Assembly (NCBI GenBank): GCA_029817715.1
Contig: JARUPY010000474.1
Span: forward strand, 4,526,001 to 4,590,000
Origin: Melastoma dodecandrum
Taxonomy: Eukaryota > Streptophyta > Magnoliopsida > Myrtales > Melastomataceae
Direction: 5' to 3'
DNA: 64,000 nt
The position numbers and the translations under genes are program-made. The notes below the pieces were generated by a model. That model searched no databases, was not told where the DNA came from, and saw only the letters and a program-made list of their open reading frames with translations. Of the stretch, positions 55,974 to 64,000 are shown in pieces (within the stretch, counting starts at the first letter, position 1; the number at the start of each line of letters is the position of its first letter).

Positions 55974-58115
55974 ATGGATAGGAGAGAAGCAATAGCAGCT
56001 TCTTATTATACCCAAAGAGCAGTAACTGGAGCACAGCCTCTTCTGCACGGGATGCAGGGCTGGTCATATCAGAATAGCTATGGAGTTGGGACCGTTGATT
56101 CAGAATTGTCAGGTGAAGCATCATCAGCTATTTCACCGCATACTGTTAATGTCGGAACGTCGGCTGTTTTGCCGGTTGGACCAGCGGAGCCTGTTAAGAG
56201 AAGACGAGGACGGCCACGCAAATATGGTCCAGATGGCAGCATGTCTCTGGCATTATCCTCCACATCAATTTCTCCTCCAACATCTTCTTCGGTGGGGTCA
56301 ATGCATAGGCGGGGCAGAGGACGGCCTCCTGGATCGGGGAGGAAGCAGCATTTGGTTAGCCCTGGTGAGTTTCCTCTACAGGACGAGGTCTCTCATCTGT
56401 CCTCCAGCTAGATGAGCATACCAGCACTAAATATGAATGAGCTTTGTCCATGGCAGATTCCTCTCCAAACTGACCAATAGATCAATTTGGTAGTGAAAGA
56501 ACTAGGAGTCAGACGCTCCCTGCTAGCCTAGTAGTTGACTCTAACTGGGGTACCGAACCATGACCAGAAGAGCTATGATCGGTTTGAAATATAGATAAAG
56601 AGGCCAGTTTGATGGAAAAGCCAAAATATTCCCTAGTTTGATCTCCTACAGGACCAACAGTTAGTTATCCAAGTTATTAGCTTCCAGGGTTGAATCGACA
56701 GGAAGCACACCCCTGGAAATTTCTGTACTATGATAAGTTAGTCACTCCAAGTGGTGGGGATGAGTGGAAAAGGAATGTTTTAGTTAATCATTTATGGCAA
56801 ATCTATTGTGTTCCTAGATGTACGCTGCTTGGTGATGACATTTTGTAAACTATTTTTCCAGGGAGTTCACAAACTGTGATGGCTGGTGTTGGTTTTTCTC
56901 CGCATGTCATTACAATAGCAGTTGGCGAGGTAAGTAGTTTGCATGCTGTTTAGATAACAAAATGGTTAGTATACGATCAGTTGGTGGTGCCCATGGTTAT
57001 GGTTCACTGCAACGTCAAAGGATGTGGTGATCAAAACACATACTGCTGACCTGAAACATTTTTTGTCTGCCTTTAATTTCACCATGCGTAGGTTCATCAA
57101 AGGCCCCAGTGATTGAAACCTACCAAATTATTTTCTGGTTCATGCTATAAGTTTGTGTCATTGGTCGGAAATTACTCTTTCTAGTCCTGTGTCTCAATGG
57201 CAGAGGATTAAATTGCTTCATGTCTCCTCCAGGACGTTGCTATGAAAATTATGTCATTTGCACAGCAGTGCTTTAAGGTTGTTTGTATACTTTCTGCTAC
57301 TGGATCCGTATCTACTGTCACTCTTCATCAATCTTCAAGTTCTGGAGGCACGGTTACCTACGAGGTCTGAAAAATTATTTGCTCATTGTTTGAGCACTAC
57401 TAGTTTTTCACTAGATTTATTATGCTTCTGGCTATTCCGAAAAATAGTGTCTGCTTTTGGATATGCAAGGACAGATGGGGTCTAGTCCGTTTCTTTTCTT
57501 TGGTTGTAACTCTGACATATTTTCATCTCAGGGACGTTTTGAAATTCTGTGTTTATCTGGTTCTTTGTTGCCCATGGATAATGGTGGATCTCGGAACAGA
57601 ATTGGAGGTCTTAGCATCTCGCTTGCCAGTCCTGATGGCCGTGTAATTGGTGGCGGTGTTGGGGGAGTTCTCATTGCTGCAACTCCAGTTCAGGTATACT
57701 GTTATCCTATGCTAACTGATGGGTTAAGATTATTTATATGTGCTTTGCGGAAGAATTCTCATAAAGATTCCTGTGGGACATTCAACAACGTCGAACATAG
57801 ATATTGCTGAAGCTACGTACCTAGAAGCTATGTCATTGTGATGCAAATTTGATCATGCACCTGAAAGGATTCTGAAGTTGAAGCAAATTGCAGGTAATAG
57901 CTGGAAGCTTTTTCTGGGGAAATTCGAAGTCAAAGAACGACAGACAGGAAGCCACACCTGCGAGTGATTCAGGCGGCCTGGCAATGCAATCATCAGCTCC
58001 GACTTCAATCCCTGCAAGTCAAAAGCTTTCTGCAGTTCCATTTGGCATGTGGGGTGACGATTCTCAACCAGTTGATATTGATGACGTACAGGGCATTGAT
58101 CTTATGCGTGGCTAA
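55974..58115 (+). CDS. AHL: AT-hook motif nuclear-localized protein, two hooks
   Basis: Five exons close in frame: 55974-56364, 56862-56929, 57233-57364, 57532-57693, 57894-58115 (975 nt, 324 residues). AHL proteins bind AT-rich DNA in the minor groove and assemble through the PPC/DUF296 domain to regulate chromatin and growth. Two AT-hooks are visible: RRRGRPRKYG with its RGRP core at residues 78-81, and RGRGRPPGSGRKQ with its core at 115-118, which places it in the two-hook type II class. The PPC domain spans about 140-280 (GFSPHVITIAVGEDVAMKIMSFAQQ to VIAGSFFWG). A Ser/Thr/Pro-rich tail follows, ending in an acidic DVQGIDLMRG. All introns are GT-AG. Confidence 0.95.
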
Positions 58116-59383
58116 CTGTTTCGACATCGAATGAGGTAAATTAGTGCTGTCTATACATGATGTCTTGTAGCCCGATTTGTTTTTCTTCAAACCAGCAGCT
58201 AACTCAATCTCCTGCTGCTGGCATCTGGAATAATCTCATCATCCTTCACTTCTGAAGGAACCCCTTTCACAGTTGAGCATTCATCAGTTTGTTTGTATTT
58301 TTCGATTTCCTTTTGGACAAATCGCATCAACTGGTAGCGAACAAGAAAACAATCTCCTGGGCAGATGATCTAGTTTGTTAGAAATTGTATGGAAGCCTGC
58401 CTGAGAAGGGGAAGGATCGAATATCCCGCCTCTTGCTCTAACAGACATAGGCATGAAGCAAAATGCTTATCCTTCTCCCTTTCCCTCCTTCCAGATCCCC
58501 AAAATTGCTCTTTGCCAGCAATCTCTCTCCTGATCCCATTTCCATCGCGCGAGAAAATCCAAAAGTTGGTAGCTCGCGGCTCGAAATAACGAGCTTCTAA
58601 CGAATATGCATCAACTCAATGTCAATATACTAAAGACACTTTCAAACAAGTATTGAAACTTAGAGAGAGAACACTATATAGGAACATTTTCCGTCGCTCT
58701 TGATTTCTCCTAAAAACGTCGATGGATGCATCCGTCCACGACTTCTGAATGCATCCATGACGTTTTTCGAATATTACAATGTCCGATAAATAACTCTAGC
58801 TCATTTAACGATATGATTTACATCAATACGTACAACACTAAAGGGGAAGGTGGGTCAACTTGATGTATTCTGGTCAGATGCATGACCTCCCTTTCCTTCA
58901 AAAGAACTCACAGTCTTGCTGGATCTCGTAGGTTTATGTAATGAAAGGAGAAGCCCGAGTAACACCTGGACAATATTAAAAAAATAAAAGGCTTCAATTA
59001 GGCTTACCTAAAGTAAGGGAGGGATCATGATTAGGCTCTTGGATAAATCAAGGGACTCAGAATTACTAATAATAATAATCATAAGCAACATTCCCTCCCA
59101 CCAACCAATTATGCCCAAAGTTATCAAACGAATGATCTGTTTGTATTTTTTTTATTTTGAGAGAGAATGAGGGCAATCTTTTGATTTTCTTTTCTTTTTT
59201 TAATGCCCATAAAAATCTCTCCTCCTCCCAAAACTTGAATGCTATTTCCAAGGATTTCCCTCCCCCCCTAAATATCACAATCAAAAGGAGGAGTCGGATC
59301 TCATTATCTCCCCCCCCCCTCCCAACAACATCTCCCATTACCAACTTATTCTCTTCTTCTCCCCTTCCTAAATAACTTCAACC
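58116..59383. other. AHL 3' region and ADF promoter
   Basis: No gene is seen. An AAT triplet run lies near 59068-59079 and a C-run near 59308-59317, within pyrimidine-rich sequence just upstream of the ADF start that is probably 5' leader. Confidence 0.4.
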
Positions 59384-60016
59384 ATGGTACATTTCCACCC
59401 CCTGTCAATTTTGTTGTTTCGCGAATGTTCGACTTGTTGTTGTATTAATGGTTGCACGGTTTCGGGAAATGTTTGTTCATGCAGGCGAATTCCGCGTCGG
59501 GAATGGCGGTGCACGACGATTGCAAGCTGAAGTTCTTGGAGCTGAAGGCGAAGAGGAACCACAGGTTCATCGTGTTCAAGATCGAGGAGAAGATCCAGCA
59601 GGTCACCGTCGAGAGGGTTGGGGGCCCCGAGGAAACCTACGACGACTTCACCGCCAGTCTGCCCGCGGATGAATGCCGCTACGCCGTTTTTGACTTCGAC
59701 TTCACCACCGATGAGAACTGTCAGAAGAGCAAGATCTTCTTCATCGCATGGTAATTTTAAATCCCTCCCCCCCCCCTCCTCAACAACAATTGGTTCGTCC
59801 TTGTTTAATCATGCTGCCAGATGTCCTTGCCAAAAAGGTCTTATGTTTTCATGAATCGGCGTTAGGTCACCCGACACAACGAGGGTGAGGAGCAAGATGG
59901 TGTACGCGAGCTCCAAAGACAGGTTTAAGAGGGAATTAGATGGGATCCAGGTGGAGTTGCAGGCAACGGATCCGAGCGAGATGAGCATCGACATCATCAA
60001 AGCCCGAGCTCTCTAA
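59384..60016 (+). CDS. ADF: Actin-depolymerizing factor (ADF/cofilin)
   Basis: Three exons: 59384-59386 (the ATG alone), 59485-59750, 59866-60016 (420 nt, 139 residues, the standard plant ADF length). The intron directly after the start codon is the classic plant ADF structure. The product severs and depolymerises F-actin in the cytoplasm. Visible features: an N-terminal Ser within [15 protein letters not shown], matching the position of the regulatory phospho-Ser6; [26 protein letters not shown]; and the actin-binding long helix region [20 protein letters not shown]. The C terminus is [13 protein letters not shown]. All splice sites are GT-AG and in phase. Confidence 0.97.
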
Positions 60017-60417
60017 ATTTACCTACCATCAGTCCCTATCTATTGTTATCATCGCCACATTAGCCAAAACCAGAACCTCCTCGACCCTTTTTCGCTCAAA
60101 CGTTTCACTTAGCTGATACGATTGGCATAAAACTTCCCAACATGGGGCAAATCGTTTTGCTCTAAACCTCCATGTTTTCAAAAGTTTCCAAACACCCATA
60201 TGTGACATATCACTTACACTGTTCTTGATCGGCCTTGGTCGATGATCCGAGGGCAATAAGTAGTTGCGTTTTTCTTCTTGTACTTGTGATTCGAGGGCGA
60301 CTGTTTTTGAGACCTCCCATTTTGTTTGTTCCATCATTCTATGAGAAGTTTGACATGGATTGTTACTCCTATTAAATTTTGTTGTGTAAGAATATCGGAT
60401 GATGTCGAACGTGGTTC

Positions 60418-60965
60418 TTAATTATCTTTTTTGGCGTAAACTTGGTTCCAGTGGTCATTTTCCCAAGTCTCGACTTGCCAAATCGATTGCGCTTTCTTCC
60501 CGTTGAACGCCCCGAAGCGACTAATGGTCGAGCTCAGTCGGGAGAGAACAGGGGACCCTATCCCTGTACGCATCATTGACCACAAACTCCATGTACTTTC
60601 TGTACTTCCCCTTAGCGAGGCGCCCCATCTTTCTGGCACATACTTTTGCCGCTCCCCTCGGCATCCTCGGTTTGAACCTCAGGAGCTTCACATACACGTT
60701 CAACAAATGAAGCATGTAATCATGCACGTAGTCCACCTTCAATTCGTTGAATATGAAGCGACTCCCGGCTTCCCCATTCGACCACGAACTTTAGGGAAGG
60801 GTACTTGGTGTCTTCCCGAAGTGGCCAGTAGTGATTCAGGGGTAGCAATGCTCTAGAGAAGAACTCGTAGTATCGCGGGGTTACTAATAACATGGTCGAG
60901 TTACATGCCATGATGTACTTCTTACTGACTGACCATGCACATCCATCTATATAGACCTTGTACAT
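60418..60965 (-). pseudogene. GT90/DUF821 (rumi-like O-glucosyltransferase) C-terminal fragment
   Basis: The minus strand reads YKVYIDGCAWSVSKKYIMAC and LVTPRYYEFFSRALLPLNHYWPLRED, then KFVVEWG, typical of the plant CAP10/DUF821 family that glycosylates secreted proteins. Just after EWG the frame changes, a few codons are missing, and the match continues with SRFIFNELKVDYVHDYMLHL and LLRFKPRMPRGAAKVC to a stop. The N-terminal two thirds are absent from the window. It is a truncated, frameshifted gene copy. Confidence 0.82.
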
Positions 60966-62470
60966 GCAACACCAAGTGATTGTTGGAAAGGATTTCGCTA
61001 AAATTGTAAGTAGAATTCCCTCCGGCCTAGCACGCGCGTGACGGTTCAGCTGATCCGAGGATTCGGATCCGCTCCCCTAAGGCGTAACCGGTCGACGTCA
61101 CGACTCAAACGTCATACGCTGCGGAAGTGAATTGGGTTGAACCCTCCCTTGGTTCCTAAATGGACCTGCGGGGCGTTTCGTCAACCGTCTCCGGTTCTTT
61201 GAAGGCGACGAGCAAAAGGTTGCGCGTAGGCCTCACAAAGGACCTTTCGGGAGGACCCAGGAGCGGCTCGTATCTCGTCAGTTCCTCATCCAAAATGGCT
61301 CCATAAAAAGGTGGTTGTTGTTTAACCTAGGTAAACTATTACGGAGTCGCCACCGACTTAGTATTGAAAACTGATTTAAGTCGGAAAACCAGAGTAGGAT
61401 TCGGAAATTCCTAATTACTAACTCTAAACATGCGAAAAGGTGGCGTTTGCTCCAAAAATTTGCTTTTGGTTAATGGGTGTTGGACCCGATCCGGGCATGA
61501 CTGCGGACTCATGTCAATGTTTTACAGGCGTTTGACCCGATTCGGACTTTTTGGGCTCGAACTCATGTGTGTTTACCAAACAGCAAGCGACGATAAAATC
61601 CTAAAAGCCTAACAGCATGTACCTCAACCACATATCAAGATTTAGATCAAAGGGAGCGGGGGGAGCGGGGAAGGGTGGTGATCGTAGGCCTATGCACTTG
61701 GGCCCACGACCCATGTGGAAATAAAGAAAATCGGGAGGCCCGCACCTCCCTCATGTACCTGAGGCCCGCGGGATGACTTTACATCGGCCGAGCTCGTCAG
61801 TTGAGGCTGCTTTCGAGACGTGCTTCTACCACGGGTTTCCCTGTGCGCCTTCAATCTTCGAGCTTTGTCTTCTTAAATCTTCGGGGTCGCTTTGTCGAAT
61901 CATCGAAATAGTTGTTTGATTTTCATGTAGATCAAATAAATGAAACAGTGTTAGAAAATTCCAAAAAAATGTAAGTCTAAATTGAAATTAACTAAGTGAG
62001 TATAAATGTTACTCACCAGGCGTTATGTAGCCCGTTGAGTCAATCTCCGTAATGTAGGAGGAGAGTCCTTGGGTACGTCCATGGTGAAGACTTTGGTTCC
62101 TCGGATGATCCGTGCGATTCCCGCGTTTTTCATGCAAAACAACGAGAATTGCATTTTTGCATCAAGGTTAGTAATCCCAAGATGCGAAAGTCACGAAATA
62201 CTCATGTAATTCAGAACACGACGACAAATCCCCGTGTGTCAGATGAATATTACTCAAATGGGTATTAAAAATAAAAATTAAAAGTAAATCAAATTTAAGA
62301 AATTAAATCGATGTTGCAGTGTCTGGGGGTATGGAGTAAATTGCCAATTTTTTTAGATAAAAGATCACATATACCAGGCTAAATTATTTTAATAAAAGAT
62401 ATAATGAAAGGTAACAATTTAAAGAAATCCAACGAATTGAAAACTGTTGGTAATTCACAGAGTTGTGAAT
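60966..62470. other. Gene-free, repeat-like DNA
   Basis: No convincing ORF is seen. Sequences such as CTATTACGGAGTCGCCACCGAC near 61340 resemble internal parts of dispersed plant repeats, but I cannot assign a family or find ends. A G-rich GGGAGCGGGG duplication lies near 61651-61667. Confidence 0.35.
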
Positions 62471-62605
62471 CGAAAAGGGTTTTCCACGAGATGGGAAATG
62501 AAAACTATTAGCCCCACACGAGTTTTGTGAATAAGTGATTGTCTGATAATGAGCAAGGAATATCCGCCTTTCTGCTAAACAGAATGTATTGAACTCATAA
62601 TTCAT
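62471..62605 (-). pseudogene. ycf2: ycf2 fragment A (nuclear plastid insertion)
   Basis: The minus strand encodes 45 residues matching plastid Ycf2 ([30 protein letters not shown]). The match then stops abruptly. In plastid ycf2 this piece lies well downstream of fragment B and on the same strand, so its opposite orientation here shows rearrangement during or after insertion. Confidence 0.85.
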
Positions 62606-62621
62606 TAGATACTTTTTATGA

Positions 62622-64000
62622 ATGTCAACTAAGTATCAAGAAATGGCAGATCTATTCACTCTATCAATAACCGAGCCGGATCTGGTGTATCATAAGGGAT
62701 TTGCCTTTTCTATTGATTCTTACGTATTGGATCAAAAACAATTCTTGAATGAGGTATTCAACTCCAGGGATGAATCGAAAAAGAAATCTTTATTGGTTCT
62801 ACCTCCTTTTTTTATGAAGAGAATGAATCTTTTTATCGAAGGATCAGAAAAAAATGGGTCCGGATCTCCTGCGGGAATGATTTGGAAGATCCAAAACCAA
62901 AAAAAGTGGTATTTGCTAGCAACAACATAATGGAGGCAGTCAATCAATATAGATTGATCCGAAATCTGATTCAAATCCAAGATAGCATCTATGGGTATAT
63001 AAGAAATGTATTGAATCAATTCTTTTTAATGAATAGATCCGATCGCAACTTCGAATATGGAATTCAAGGGTATCAAATAGGAAATGATACTCTGAATCAT
63101 AGAACTATAATGAAATATACGATCAACCAACATTTATCGAATTTGAAAAAGAGTCAGAAGAAATGGTTCGATCCTCTTTTTTGGATTTCTATTTCTCGAA
63201 CCGAGAGATCCGTGAATCGGAATCCTAATGCATATAGATACAAATGGTCCAATGGGAGCAAGAATTTCCAGGAACATTTGGAACACATCGTTTCTGAGCA
63301 GAAGAGCCATTTTCAAGTAGTATTCGATCGATTACGTATTAATCAATATTCGATTGATTGGTCTGAGGTTATCGACAAAAAAGATTTGTCTAAGTCACTT
63401 CCTTTCGTTTTGTCCAAGTTGCTTCTCTTTTTGTCTAACTCACTTCCTTTTTTCTTTGTGAGTTTCGGGAATACCCCCATTCATAGGTCCAAGATCCACG
63501 TCTATGAATTGAAAGGTCCGAATGATCAACTCTGCAATCAGTTGTTAGAATCAATAGGTCTTCAAATCGTTCATTTGAAAAAATGGAAACCATTATTATT
63601 GGATGATCATGATACTTCCCAAAAATCGAAATTATTGGTCAATGGAGGAACAAGATCACCACTTTTGTTCAATAAGATACCAAAGTGGATGATTGACTCA
63701 TTCCATACTAGAAATAATCGCGGGAAATCTTTTGATAACACGGATTCCTATTTCTCAATGATATCCCACGATCAAGACAATTGGCTGAATCCCGTGAAAC
63801 CAGTTCATAGAAGTTCATTGATATCTTCTTTTTCTAAAGCAAATCGACTTCGATTCTTGAATAATCCACATCACTTCTGCTTCTATTGCAACAAAAGATT
63901 CCCCTTTTATGTGGAAAGGGCCCATATCAAGAATTCTTATTTTACGTATGGACAATTCCTCAATATCTTGTTCATTCGCAAGAAAATATTCTCTTTGTGC
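62622..64000 (+). pseudogene. ycf2: ycf2 fragment B (nuclear plastid insertion), runs off window
   Basis: The reading starts [20 protein letters not shown] and follows plastid Ycf2 to the window end (...[16 protein letters not shown]...). A one-base deletion in the T-run at about 62806-62813 shifts the frame; after it the Ycf2 frame is open for about 1.19 kb without a stop. The AAA-domain region is not in this piece. High preservation suggests a fairly recent transfer. The product has no expected role in the nucleus. Confidence 0.93.

Noticed and set aside
62622..64000. Functional plastid ycf2 or plastid contig
   Set aside because: A frameshift, an inverted neighbouring ycf2 piece and the adjoining nuclear repeat and pseudogene DNA indicate a nuclear insertion.
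1..64000. tRNA, rRNA genes or CRISPR arrays
   Set aside because: None was recognised on either strand; the repeats seen are transposon ends, LTRs, the EPRV palindrome and simple sequence.

Overview
This is a nuclear segment of a eudicot. It has spliced plant genes with GT-AG introns, plant-only families (RopGEF/PRONE, GL3-type bHLH, AHL, TRM/DUF4378), an endogenous pararetrovirus, Copia, hAT and Mutator-like elements, and a nuclear copy of plastid ycf2. The species cannot be fixed from the sequence. Layout: (1) 1-14.8 kb is a caulimovirid (florendovirus/petuvirus-like) endogenous pararetrovirus (EPRV) arranged as a giant palindrome. A left arm (1-6602) and a right arm (7653-14255) are nearly identical and face each other around a 1.05-kb loop that carries the 5' leader end and movement-protein part of the right copy. 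The right copy has an uninterrupted 2227-residue polyprotein and a 123-residue second ORF; the left copy lacks the first 324 residues. (2) 15-29.3 kb is a host gene cluster: a TRM-like DUF4378 gene (+), a RopGEF (-), a class IIIf bHLH regulator (-) and a small two-exon coiled-coil gene (-). (3) 30.4-52.9 kb is a transposon nest. It holds a decayed Copia element whose protease codons are split by a 3.35-kb hAT element (8-bp target duplication); a 9.36-kb Mutator-like element (MULE) with 760-bp terminal inverted repeats (TIRs), an intact FAR1-type transposase and a convergent Ulp1-like protease gene (9-bp duplication); a conserved host gene; and a second 2.26-kb MULE (9-bp duplication) carrying transposase remnants and a GRF zinc-finger/membrane gene. 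(4) 53.4-60 kb is a second host cluster, all on +: an 86-residue basic protein, an AT-hook AHL protein and an actin-depolymerizing factor. (5) 60.4-64 kb is decayed: a GT90/DUF821 pseudogene fragment, repeat-like DNA without genes, and a rearranged plastid insertion made of two ycf2 pieces in opposite orientation. How the parts relate: the host genes have no operon-like link, although RopGEF, ADF and TRM-family proteins all belong to polar growth and cytoskeleton pathways and the bHLH and AHL proteins are transcriptional regulators. The mobile DNA explains most of the rest: the 9.36-kb MULE lies about 107 bp upstream of the start codon of the conserved gene at 48953 and may have displaced its promoter, and the EPRV palindrome borders the TRM-like gene. 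Exon boundaries below were read by eye from splice sites, phase and family conservation. The bHLH, RopGEF, AHL, ADF, 28-kb, 49-kb and 53-kb models all close in frame; the TRM-like model does not.
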